The position numbers and the translations under genes are program-made. Below the pieces are notes generated by a model. That model was given only the letters and a program-made list of their open reading frames with translations. It did no database searches and was not told the DNA's origin. Shown in pieces: positions 48,061-58,746 of a DNA stretch of 64,000 nt. Source of the stretch: Atriophallophorus winterbourni (Eukaryota > Platyhelminthes > Trematoda > Plagiorchiida > Microphallidae). The stretch spans positions 22,501-86,500 of the forward strand of contig JACCGJ010004934.1 of the NCBI GenBank assembly GCA_013407085.1, written 5' to 3'. Positions within the stretch are counted from its first letter, which is position 1. Each line of letters starts with the position of its first letter.

Positions 48061-50660
48061 AACACTCGGTTATTATCCCTCGTCTAAAATCTAGTAATTC
48101 GAACCTCGTTACGAATTATCGCCCTATTAATCACACTCCTATTCTCTCTGGGTTATTTGAAAAGTTAATTAAGAAATCTTTGTTGGACTACCTTGGCCCA
48201 GATGCGTTCTCCCCAGTCCAACATGGTTTCCTAAACCAAAAATCTTGTGCAACCTGCCAGTTAGAATATTAAGATCACATAACCAGTTCACTAGACCAAG
48301 GATTATCAGTGATTATTGTATTCCTAGACATAAGCATGGCTTTCGATCGGGTTCCACATACGCTACTCCTTTTGAAGTTATCATATTTAGGTTTTCATGG
48401 GCCTTTATTAAGTTGGTTTCATTCTTTTCTGTCTGATCGCACTTTTTCAGTTAGCGTTAACGGTGTTACTTCACCTAATCAGCCGATTCCAAGTGGCGTA
48501 ATTCAGGGCAGTGTTCTAGGCCCCATTCTTTTTCTCATTTATGTTAATGATCTACAAAGTGTTGTGAACCACTCTAAACTCTTTATCTTCGCTGATGACA
48601 TAAAAGTCGTCCTATCATTTCCACCTAATGAAATGCCACAAACTCTGATATCCCTTAACACTGATCTTGCATCTCTATCAAGCTGGGGCGCACAATGGGG
48701 ATTAGAATTTTCGGCTCCTAAGACACACTATATGGGATTACGCTGCTTAATCCCCTGTGACACACTTACATTAAATGGCTCAACCATAACTCCTTCTGCA
48801 GAAGTTAGGGATCTCGGATTTAGGTATTCCTCTTCTCTGAACTTTAATGAGCAAGCAAGACATCTCCTCACGAGAGCACGACAAAACTTTGGTTTAATTA
48901 ACCATAAATTCCTCTTACGTGAAAGTAAAATTGCACTATATAAAATGAAGGTCCTGCCAATTCTTGATTATTGTAATATCATATATTCCCACATGGGGAG
49001 GCGTGATTCTTTTCTCTTAGAGAGACTTCAACGTAATTTCACCAAAATAACTTTGGGTTATTCTAACCCTTTGCCTTATCATGAAAGGTGTAATTTGCTG
49101 AGTGTCGAACCACTATGGCTACGCAGAATTCGTCTGACTCTGCTTCTTTTCTTCCGAATCATTACTCAACAGCGAGTTAAGCTTCAGTCTGGCATGCGCT
49201 TTCGCGATTATATTCAATATGATCTGCGTAATCGAACAAGGCTATTGAATATCCCTTTGTCTCGCGCTAAAGTTAGACGAAACTTCTTCTTAATTAGATA
49301 TGCACAACTTTGGAATTCTCTTCCTCTTCTTTTCCGTATATGCACATCTACAGGAAAATTCAAAACTCTTGTAGAAACTCTTACCGTTCACTCACTATCC
49401 CAAATCCTTAAGATAAACTCTTCTCTAGATATTCTATACTCTCATGGGATCCCAGGTTTCTAATCCCACATCTTTCTCCACATATTAGTATATCATGATG
49501 TCTTATGGTATTCTCTGGATAACTGGCCATTCAAGTGTCAGGTTACCGGACCCTTAGATATCTTGTTACACATCTTCATCGTAACCGTGCGTTTTATAAT
49601 CATTTTTACCATATAACCATATCCTTAACCATTATCTGCTTATATATCTGCATATATTAGTATGTCATGAGGTCAGGTAGTATTCTCTGGATAACTGGCC
49701 ATTCAAGTGTCAGGTTACCAGACCCTAGAAATGCTTTTACACAAATTAATCTCAACATTGTCCGATAACATTTTCTATACACCATTATGTATATAACTGT
49801 CTTTTATTTCTCACGAGGCCTAGAAATGTCTCATTTTTTATCTTAACGTGCAAAATATTAAAAAAAATCTATCAAAAACATGAAAAAAAACGTATGAAAA
49901 AACTATAAAAAAACATTATTTTTTAAATGTACATTCTTATTTCTTAAATGATGTACTATTTAACTTTGATGACCTCTCACCGTGCTGGTGAAGAGAAAAT
50001 CTTTCATTATATTCCAGTGTCTTCGAATAACGAACCATCACTGTAATTGCTCGAAATCTATCCGCCCGGGATTTGTTCCGTATGCGATTCATTCTCCTGC
50101 AGATAACGAAAATCCGGCTGGTAAACACGTTTTGGTTCGATTGGTCGACAATTCTTCAAGTGTATTGGAGCACAGCACCCTACTGCCTACTCCCTGCTAT
50201 TAGCCACACCCTCTCTCATCCCCCACAATTACTTAGATTTTCTTATTCCGATTGATTTACGTTCCCTTTTCAATTTTCTTATTCAAACTTTCCGTAAAAA
50301 CATGAACTTATTCATATATAATTTATTTATCAATTTTTCATGACAACATAATTACAATTCGCACCACTTTTTCCATAATTACCTTCCATTTCTGTTCTCC
50401 ATTGTTTCTTGCATCCTTGCCATTCGTAAATCTTGACATAATTTAAATGAAATTTTATTTCTATTAGACATTGATAATTTTTTCTTACCTACTGTATATT
50501 AATTTCCCTTATTGAACGGAAAAAAATGTTTAGAAATCCCGCTCACTTCGGTCACTTGCACTGTACTATTTTCTTTTGCTTTTCAAATTTGATAAACTGA
50601 TCATGTATTGCATGCCTTGGATATCCAAGAATATATATTATTATTATTATTATTATTATA
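48061..50660 (+). mobile_element. CR1b, 5'-truncated, copy 3
   Basis: Same insertion point and same 5' truncation as 29151-31662, so it was inserted once and then duplicated. Retains 69 bp before the RT frame that copy 2 lost. Ends in (TTA)n at 50636-50659. Confidence 0.8.
48309..49463 (+). CDS. CR1b reverse transcriptase, intact 384-codon frame
   Basis: The best preserved transposon frame in the window. RT motifs in order: FLDISMAFDRVPH (residues ~6-18), GVIQGSVLGPILFLIYVNDL (~63-82), FADDIKVV (~93-100), LEFSAPKTHYM, RDLGFRYSSSLNF, then the helical connection with LERLQRNF and a C-terminal tail. The catalytic aspartates (first D and FADD pair) are present. The frame has no good start: the listed beginning is not ATG (first in-frame ATG at MAFDR), and the N-terminal RT motifs just upstream are in frames interrupted by TAA at about 48270. 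No endonuclease is attached, so the element cannot insert by itself. Confidence 0.7.
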   Translation: MIIVFLDISMAFDRVPHTLLLLKLSYLGFHGPLLSWFHSFLSDRTFSVSVNGVTSPNQPIPSGVIQGSVLGPILFLIYVNDLQSVVNHSKLFIFADDIKVVLSFPPNEMPQTLISLNTDLASLSSWGAQWGLEFSAPKTHYMGLRCLIPCDTLTLNGSTITPSAEVRDLGFRYSSSLNFNEQARHLLTRARQNFGLINHKFLLRESKIALYKMKVLPILDYCNIIYSHMGRRDSFLLERLQRNFTKITLGYSNPLPYHERCNLLSVEPLWLRRIRLTLLLFFRIITQQRVKLQSGMRFRDYIQYDLRNRTRLLNIPLSRAKVRRNFFLIRYAQLWNSLPLLFRICTSTGKFKTLVETLTVHSLSQILKINSSLDILYSHGIPGF

Positions 50661-53600
50661 GAATTAAGTCAACAGACCTGACTAGAGGGAAATACGTCAT
50701 GTATCTTTGCGACATCCTTACATGGACTGATAATCAAAATACTCTACTTACTAAAGTTTGTAGGCTTTTCTTGTATGCTTTTCGTTTCGTACTCTCAGTG
50801 TTCAGTCTAAGCTAATTTTTTTACTTCATGTTCTCTTGTATTTCATCACATTCTCTACTGCTCCCCTGCTATCTTCCTTGAACTTCTTTCAAAATAATTT
50901 GTGTTGCTCAAACGTTGCATCAAGATCCTTTCGCGCACACGCTATTTCTCCTTATGACGATATTACAGAAAAATATCCTAAAACAACATTTTTCGTATTG
51001 CGATTGGATTATATAAACCATTTGCTATGATATTTTCCATCCTCTGTATGAGGATCTCCTTACGAGTAATGCTTCTTCAAATATTCGATAAACACACATC
51101 ATACTGCCTTCTAGAACGTCATCAGATCAGAGGTCAATTATCACGATATTTTTGTCAAACGAACTGCGAATGGTACAATAACGTACGAATTTATCTCGTT
51201 GTTATCATATGTATATTTTCTATGATTATATTTCTCTTTTTATGCGTAATTTGTATGGATATTAATCGTTTCTAAACTAGCCAAAATTTCAAAACGTTTC
51301 GAATAAAGATTCGTTCTCCTTCTTTCTCAAGTTTGTTTACGCAGATTCTGATGCCGAAATCATAAAAGCTTACTAATTAAACATAAATCGCAGTATCATT
51401 TGTGCTGAATAGTGATTACATTTTCTAAACATTAATGATAATTTTAGAAAATAAAAACCAAAATAAAAATGCTCATTTGCTTCCATATCAATGACTCCCA
51501 CCCCACGACCGTTTCGCGTTGTTTACACTCTGTTATAATGGATGAGTCGTCGATGTTGCAGCAGAGAATGTCGTTGCGTTCTATTGATCTATGCGTTGTA
51601 CTAACGCAACAGCCAGGAAAACAGAACAATACCGGGATGGAACGTTGATCGGGAGTCCAATGTCCAAGTGCCCAGTGTGTGCGTTTGGACCGTGGACATG
51701 GTTCGTATTTATATGGAAACCACAGAGCGAACGTCTGAGGGTACATCATAATCGTTGGAAGGTACATCGTGGGAAGGACGGATTTTGTTTGTCATGGGCG
51801 AGTCAGACAATTTGAATTTGAATTTCAATGAACATGGAGTTTGTTGCCGAGGTACAACATGACTCACCCAAAAACAATTTTACTCTTTTGCGAACTCCTT
51901 AGGAGGATGCCCTCCTAACACACTCATCAGATGTTGACAGGGTCTACATGCGCTTGAAACTCTGGAGGAATGGTAAACATGTAGCGCTTGTATGCCATTG
52001 TTGGATACGGTTAATATGATCTACCAGTTTAATCACGTGCCCAAAAACGTAAATAGGATTTAAATCCATGAGTTCGGGTTGGAACCATACACATGGGCGA
52101 ACGGATCTGCCACATTGGAAGAAACGAACAAGAGAGATCACAACGTTGGTGTATCTCACCTACACGAAAGTCAACGGTTCGAAACACAGCTCAAAGTTAG
52201 CAAAGCCATCCCCCGTTTCGCATCCTCTTGCTGTTTGAATTTGTATTCACTTTAACCAATTGCGAAATGCTTGAAGCCTCCATTGCGTGCTTGACAGAAC
52301 AGAAATGACAACCAACATATATAAACAAATCTCTTTACCACACAAATTTACTCCGCATGTCTGTACACGTTGTCACTTTGATCTGATTCGCTAGTCGATT
52401 TACTGGAGCTGGTTCACTTCAAGCCTTATCACTTTGGGTTGTTTGATCGATCGTGACGACATGCATATCCCTTTATAGCGGCTAAATTTATCCATCTAAT
52501 GCTGTTCAAGAACAAGCGGCAACTTTAACCAATCTTACGGCACTAAGAATGCTAAAAGGTTTTTAATAGCATTGGCTGATCGGAGATAACCAAACTTGCT
52601 TGCTCAGCACACAACATGTATTCACAATAAACCATTCCGAGTTATACCAGGTCCTTTCAGCTGGCAACAGCTACAATGAGTACAACAAAACTATGCGTTG
52701 CCATTTATTTAAATCCTGGAATCTTATGTAATATTCACCATCATGCTTAACTAGCTTAGCGATTTCAACTGCAACAGGATTGCAACTCAGAACTTACTTG
52801 ACTTTTCGTAACGCCGTGCCAACGGTGATTTGATCCCGCAGTTCAATTTTATGAATACTTGAACACATGTTTCATCGACAAAAAGCACGTAATATCCGAT
52901 CTCATAGCGACACGTTAACCTTTCCGCACTGTAGTTCGAATTGTCAATGATTTTACTTCGCTGTCCAAAATTGTTTTGTATGGAGCTCTATGTCCCCAAA
53001 TATTATTTGTGCACCAAGCCTGAACATGCTCAAGGCTAAACGTGACAAGTATATGTTGACCAAATCCAACCTGGCACATCAGTTCAAAAGCTGAGTTTAC
53101 AGATTGACAAAAATTATTTGTTATTTTTATGCATTCACGGTGAAGTATTCGCTTTTTGGAACATTAAAACCTTGAATTACTTTGAATCCGGATGTTCATG
53201 TTCCTATTAACCTTATACAAAAGTTGCATACAAGCATAACTTGTTTACCATTCTTCCGCTGTTTCAAGCGCATGCGGATCATGATCCTACTGTCCCTACC
53301 TGATGATTGCAAACAGCGTTTATGTTCATAAACTACTTGTTAATAAAATCTCACTTTAAACAAATCAAGGTGATCGAAATTATGACAGGATATGCGTTTC
53401 GATATTGCGTGTCCTGACGTGATCCGTTCTCATCCTCTCCGCTATCTAGAATTTGACAAACGGGTTTGCTGTGACATTATGATGAAACGATTTTGAGGAA
53501 AAATTTTCAGCCCCCTGATACATTTCAACAAGAATAAATTCGTTCTAATTCTATAATTTATAGATTGTAAAATCTATTCTCACACGTTCACACAAACACA

Positions 53601-53691
53601 TCATTTAGAATAGTTTATGGATATAACTAGTTTCAAATTGTCCTTGGTAATTTCATCTTCCGAACCTCCTTTTTCGCTCGTTCGCTCAATG

Positions 53692-53753
53692 CTAATTGTT
53701 CATTGCGAAGAAGAACCACGCCATCAATAGAGCACTCATGTAAACATTTCCAG
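53692..53753 (-). CDS. Candidate last exon with hydrophobic tail, copy 3
   Basis: Acceptor CCAAAACAG, then 19 codons and TAG in the phase supplied by the Thr-rich exon. The tail S-A-L-L-M-A-W-F-F-F-A-M would suit a GPI signal or a short membrane anchor. Of the three copies this is the one connected to a complete set of upstream exon candidates. I see no AATAAA close behind the stop; a polyadenylation site was not identified. Confidence 0.45.
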
Positions 53754-54626
53754 CTGTTTTGGAAATTAAAATGCAAAAAACCTGAGTTGAACGAATAAAT
53801 CACATATCTATGCAAACTGGTTCGGGTATATTATCAATATTTCATTCAACATAATAGGTAAATCAGCTTGAAAATTTTTCAGAAGACCAACATCAATTTA
53901 CGTACTATATTTTCGCTTATAAAAATGAGGTATTATTCAAAAATCAATTATACACTGTTTCAGATACATTGTGGACGTGAATTGCACTCAAAATCTGTGT
54001 TAAACACGAGCTTTCGGATGACAAAAAGAATAACATCCTCTGGCACACCACCAGAGCTGGAAGCGCCAAACAGACACACGACTACTACTGCGAAATCGTA
54101 ATATTTCGAGTTTCGGAAGGATTCTGTTAGAACTGTTCGGGTGACAACATTTTCGAAAGATGTAACAGATGCAAAATGTCAGCCGCAATCGAACGATATG
54201 CGATTCGTCTAACTAGCCCAATAGAGCCATGCGTGTTATGGGCATAAACCGTACCGGTTGTCGTAAAGTCGTTTGACAAATCATTTCGAACTGGTAACTG
54301 ATAACCGGGACAGACACGTTTCAGGTCAGTGTTCTGATTACTGGATTTAACTATGTAAGATAGCTGGCTGTGTATTTTGTTCGTTGATTTGGGCCGTTGC
54401 CCAACCGCCTTTAGGATTCGTAGATGAACGCGATTAGCGTTGGATAGTTTGAGCTCAGGGATGAATCAAGATGTAATCGATCTACCTATATGTGAAAATC
54501 TGGGAGATAACGTTTTTAACGCTGCATCCAGTGACCGGAAGCACTTATGAACAACGTAATATACGATCGTTAGTATATCTATATCTATATATTGACGGTT
54601 GATTTCGATAAAAACATGCAACATAC

Positions 54627-54737
54627 CTGCACTAGTAGGTGCTTTACTTGTTGCAAGTTTTGACGTCGAAGCTTTCGGTGTTGCTGCCATGGTAGCTTTC
54701 GTTGTTGTTGTCATTGTTTGTGGATTTGGGCATGGGG
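54627..54737 (-). CDS. Candidate Thr-rich stalk exon, copy 3
   Basis: 111 nt, phase 1 to 1, strong splice borders as in the other copies. The amino-acid sequence is equal to copy 2. Its 37 residues contain about eleven threonines, with serine, alanine, lysine and proline making up most of the rest. The role as a stalk between CUB-like modules and the tail is inferred from composition and order. Confidence 0.5.
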
Positions 54738-55936
54738 CTGTAACAGTACAAAGTAAAACAGAAATGAAATATGTCCTTCTGCTCGCATTCCATGCAATCA
54801 CGCTTCGCTAGCAAATTCCAAGTTCCAAACAGCCACCAATATTTCCGCTGTACACATTAGCACACGAGCCAAGAAGAATTTACCCTGTAGTCTTAAGGAT
54901 TTTCATAGGATATTACGATTCTTGCAATATCTAAGTATCTTGTTTGTTGAATTTGTATTATCGCGAAACAAAACTGAGAGAATGTGACATGTTTTAATTT
55001 AAATGAATATTACATATTAAAACTTATGTCGCTTGTCTTTTAAAATATGTTCTCATTTAACATGTAACGAAAAATACCCGAAATATGTTAAAATCAAGTT
55101 TAATCGGAAAAAATTAAAAACGGAATGAAAATCGATGGATCCTTGGGCCTTTAGGCAATAGATCAACCGTGTTCATTTCAGCCGTTTTAATAAATATCGA
55201 ATTATAGAGGGACCACTGGTCAATCACTCAAGACGATTGTGAGAAACCAATGCATGGTGTTGTTCTCAGATCCCGTTTACTTACACAACACAACCAGTTG
55301 CTGCCTACTTGCGGCCAACATGTGGACAATGTGAGTTTAGATTAACTAAACCGTGAAGCAGTGGAAATGTGTTAAACGAAGTAAGTATTGAGAGCCGGTG
55401 TTAAATTCAGTTCGTACAACAAACTGCGTTGTTCACACACACAATTCACAAGATTTTCCTAATCGAGTTCCGTGTGTTGATACGCGATAAATGATTTACA
55501 ATGTTCAATACCAATTACGACCACATCACAAGCGGTTCGCTGTTTTTACCTATGTGGGGTTGATTTGATTTGGTTCAGTGAGTTTTGAGATAATGTTAAG
55601 CAAGTGAGCAAGGTGAGAATTCAAGACAAGTTTAAACATAGTTTTTGAAGCGAATCACATTATTTAATTGGAGCATTATACATATGTTACTACCCAAGCT
55701 CTCCATACGTTCATAGGCAATTAGTGTATCACTTCTCTAATGAGTTCTGAGAATGCAAACATGATAGAAAACAATTGTTTCAGAGTGGTAGAACCTTGCT
55801 TCGCATCGGTTCTTCACACGGAATATAATATTCTTTTTCAATGTGGATCGAAACATTTGCCTTCCTAATATTTGGAAATTGTAACAAAAGGACACATAAA
55901 ATGGGATGTTCACTCCTCTACACGAAAACGACTCAC

Positions 55937-56113
55937 GTGATATTATTTCCAAATAATCCCCGCTTTCGAAGGTTTGTGCTGGATCGAGCATCAACAAAAT
56001 TGACAGTTGTGTGCTTGTAGGGGTAAATTCTGTGCAATATTCAAACTCGCCCGTGAAGATTTGAGGTTCAGAAACTATGCCACCAGCGCATGGATAATCA
56101 GCGTGTATGTACA
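55937..56113 (-). CDS. Candidate CUB-like exon, copy 3 (divergent)
   Basis: Same 177-nt layout, with both cysteines and the DYLEI core kept, but nine base changes relative to copies 1 and 2. Eight of them alter seven residues (Gly to Pro, Ser to Gly, Lys to Glu, Ala to Glu, Leu to Ser, Val to Met, Leu to Ile). Three of the seven add a negative charge or remove a positive one. The acceptor region carries 12 extra bases (about 56117-56128), giving GCGGGAAGTCAG, a poorer pyrimidine tract than in copies 1 and 2. The donor CAC|GTGAGT is intact. Upstream in the transcript come the single-copy exons from 58746. Confidence 0.6.
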
Positions 56114-56985
56114 CTGACTTCCCGCTGGAAAGTATCTGTTTGAAAAAGCAATATGGTTTAGAAAATGTCTAATCACGATTTCCGAATGAATTTCAGATGA
56201 CTGAAGATTCTCATTTTTGTGAGTAAACAAGATAAATAGAGCGAACGATATTCTTTTTGGTATATCACATCAAGCTCTACAATACACGCATCAGAACAGT
56301 GAAACACAGTGAATGTGATCGATATCGAGCATTAAGCGGATATCAATGTCACATGATATTGATCAAACTGGTCCGGTTGGCCGTGGTAATAGCAGATGAC
56401 GAACCAATCGCTATTGAACGCATAGAATTTGGTCTACATATATCGATGGCTATTGCATCGGCAACCTCAGAGTACCCCATATAAATCTTCGTGACACGTT
56501 GTGGCTAACCATGTAAACCACAGAGAACGCATACTCAGGATTTTACTCGGTGGCCCGTGTCTACCAATTGAACTATGATCGAACTATTCAACGTTATGGA
56601 ACTATTTTCGTGCATAGAATTTGGGTGATATCCTGTTTCCGCATCGATCGGCTAAGGTATCGCGCACCATAGGAGCAAGTTAATTGGTACAAAAGCGTTT
56701 GTCTGACAAGTTAGACTTTCTTTAAACAGCTGACTGATCACCGGTTTGTTGTTGAAAAATATTTGTATTTTTACAGAGTTAAAGGTACGTTCTAATTTTT
56801 GTTTTGGCTTTTGATGTAGATTATGACAGATTTCTTTGGTACTCTTGTTACAGGAAACTTTATAAGCGTTGCGCGAAAGTGTTTTTTTGATAATGTGTGT
56901 AACATAAAAAGATTATAAAACAGCGGATGTGAATATAACATTTACTCAATGGAGAAGGTAGAGATTGCAAGAAAGCGTGTTCACA

Positions 56986-57589
56986 ATTTAATCAGGCAGA
57001 AATACCAAATCTGCTAGATGCATTTCTCTGAATTTATATACTGCAATTAGTATACAATTTTGGTTTTAACACGACAAGTAAGGTGGTTTTATTCGTTCGG
57101 GTTAAAAGTCCACCAGCTCTGAAAATCAGGTTACACCAGCTTTTATAGTGTAACTCGGTTTAGCTTAAATTCTGTTCATGCAATTTGGTATCAAAAACTT
57201 TGCCGATGATACTTATAAATTGACCAGTCATGAAAAAATCCACCAATATACATTTGGAGATGGACCTCATACGCTTAATCTACAGCCAAGTTGATTTGAA
57301 TTACGTGTGCGCTAACACTATGCTTCGATGCCGAAATATCCTAATAAAGTTAACTTTCATTCTGAATAAATTGTTTAAAATGCTAAAATCCAAATTATTA
57401 ATTACCTAAGCCAAATGTTCCGTAATCCGAATTCGAAAATTTGCATTATTCATGAGCAATCGTGGAATAGCGATTAACGGCTTAATCCACATGTACCAGG
57501 TTATCATTCGGGCACTACAATTACTGAAAAAGTTGAATATTGAAAACAAACTTGCTGTTACAAACAATTTGCGCTTGTATGTATGACCA
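56986..57589. other. Single-copy intergenic or intron sequence
   Basis: No gene seen. On the minus strand a 22-nt piece near 57012-57033 (after TAAATTCAG and before GTATTT) would take phase 0 to phase 1 and could link the exon at 58610 to the CUB-like exon, but its splice signals are weak. Confidence 0.25.
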
Positions 57590-57835
57590 TTGTCATGGGT
57601 TTTAAACCCAGTCTACATGAGTTGGTCTAATGTGATTAAACAGGTTGGTCATTCCAACCTTACCCAAGTGTGGCATACAAGCGCAACTTGTTTACCATTC
57701 ATCCACTGTTTGAAGCGCATGCGGATAGTATTTTACTGTCCCCATCTGATGAGTGCAAACAGCACGAAACCGGCCGTGGGTTATGTGCGTGATGGAGATG
57801 CATGCAAATAAACTTGCTGTTACGTTTATAATTTC
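57590..57835 (+). repeat. SINE-like element carrying a hammerhead ribozyme
   Basis: Most complete member of a dispersed family in this window. Blocks in order: GGGTTTTAAACCC, TGTGATTAAACAGGTTGG, GTGGCATACAAGCGCAACTTG, TTTACCATTCATCCACTG, GAAGCGCATGCGGAT, ACTGTCCCC, then the ribozyme. Schistosomes are known to have SINE-like repeats (the Sm-alpha kind) with hammerheads; this looks like such an element. The ATTAAACAGGTTGG stretch could be a decayed Pol III box A, but this is weak. Confidence 0.65.
57741..57787 (+). ncRNA. Hammerhead ribozyme, type I layout
   Basis: Every invariant core position is present: CTGATGA (57746-57752), stem II GTGC-loop AAACA-GCAC (53-65 of 577xx), GAAA (57766-57769), stem III ACC with GGT (57769-57771 and 57779-57781), and stem I CAT with ATG (57743-57745 and 57783-57785) plus an outer C-G pair. 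The cleavage triplet is GTT at 57780-57782, allowed by the NUH rule though less usual than GUC. Stem III is short (3 bp), as in schistosome hammerheads. Self-cleavage is inferred, not shown. Confidence 0.7.
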
Positions 57836-57934
57836 TGGTTTCCTCCCACTGGCGATGTCAATCACCTAAAAAAGCGCATGTCGATTTCATGTTTCCCAGC
57901 GTTTGAAACAACTAAACTACCCAATTCTGGAGAA

Positions 57935-58060
57935 TATATACCCAAATTCTAACTTCGTTTACCACTTCGTCACTGTTTAGAGTCACACTAAACGGACATT
58001 ATTGTCTCCACCTGTTGACGACAAATAGCTACAAACAAAATGTGTACGACAAGTGCTGGG
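57935..58060 (+). repeat. Degenerate SINE-like element
   Basis: TTCGTTTACCACTTCGTCACTGTTT, ATTATTGTCTCCACC and CTGTTGA (for CTGATGA) mark a worn member of the hammerhead family; the ribozyme core is mutated. Confidence 0.5.
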
Positions 58061-58139
58061 GATGTGAGCAAAACCATACTTCGGACATCTTGAGAACCTT
58101 GAACGTTTGACATAGGATCACCCTGTGAATCTATAATTT

Positions 58140-58310
58140 AACTTTTTATTTTCGTCTCACAAACCCTATTTATCAGTGGCATACATGTATAACTTTGTTT
58201 ACCACATCACCCCTGTTTCGAGGCTCACTGAACACAATCTTACTGTCTCCACCAGATGACGGCAAAAATAGAAACCGGTGGTGATTTATTAGTGAGGGGA
58301 TGTTAGCAAC
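58140..58310 (+). repeat. Degenerate SINE-like element
   Basis: GTGGCATACATGTATAACTTTG, TTTACCACATCACCCCTGTTTCGAG, TTACTGTCTCCACC, then CAGATGA with the second core base changed. GAAACC and GGT of stem III are still recognisable. Confidence 0.55.
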
Positions 58311-58384
58311 AAATTACTTTGTTCATCCCAGATCGCTTTGAGTTCCTCACAAGGAATCACTAATGATCTTGTGATTAAACACCG

Positions 58385-58600
58385 TGGTTCGCTGTAGGAA
58401 GCCTATGTAACAGTGGCATTCACCCCAATACCAGTTTTGTTTTTTTGCACTCATTAGGTATGGACTGTCAGATCAGGATCAACATGCGCTTGAAACAGTG
58501 TAGAAAAAACCACAAAGATTTTAATTGCATTCTACTGTTGGATAAATTTTAATCGACCGACCTGTTTAATCACATCTGTCCTTACACATTGATTTCTTTG
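58385..58600 (-). repeat. Degenerate SINE-like element, minus strand
   Basis: Reverse complement shows GTGATTAAACAGG, CTACACTGTTTCAAGCGCATG and CCATACCTAATGAGTGC, with the core read CTAATGA. It directly follows the donor of the exon at 58610-58746 within its intron. Confidence 0.55.
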
Positions 58601-58609
58601 AATGCTTAC

Positions 58610-58746
58610 CCGATTTGACACAACGTTTAATGCTATTTGACTAGTGTTCGCCAAATGTTGTACAATGATATAATTGAGGCAATGCTGATTGATATTTGAC
58701 AGCAAATGTTTGGTTTCGTTTGCCGGGAAAACTTTACCACAATCAT
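58610..58746 (-). CDS. Candidate CUB-like exon (first half of a domain)
   Basis: A textbook acceptor (TTGATTTTTCAG) and donor (CGG|GTAAGC) enclose 137 nt, open in the phase expected from the micro-exons upstream (phase 1 in, phase 0 out). The 45 codons begin D-C-G-K, have N-E-T and N-T-S glycosylation sites, a second cysteine in QHCLNY and a hydrophobic strand IALNVV. This is the spacing of the first half of a CUB fold and parallels the exon at 62478-62620 in both phase and length. The partner exon (phase 0 to 1) before the CUB-like exon at 56113 was not found with confidence. Confidence 0.5.

Larger units (their letters stand above)
50661..56985. repeat. Duplicated unit Y, copy 3
   Basis: Aligns to copy 2 up to GAAAGCGTGTTC and then continues into single-copy sequence instead of the AT microsatellite. 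It has the 295-bp segment of copy 2 and lacks about 115 bp near 52130-52185. Because the upstream candidate exons lie only in its flank, this copy looks like the parental locus. Confidence 0.9.
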
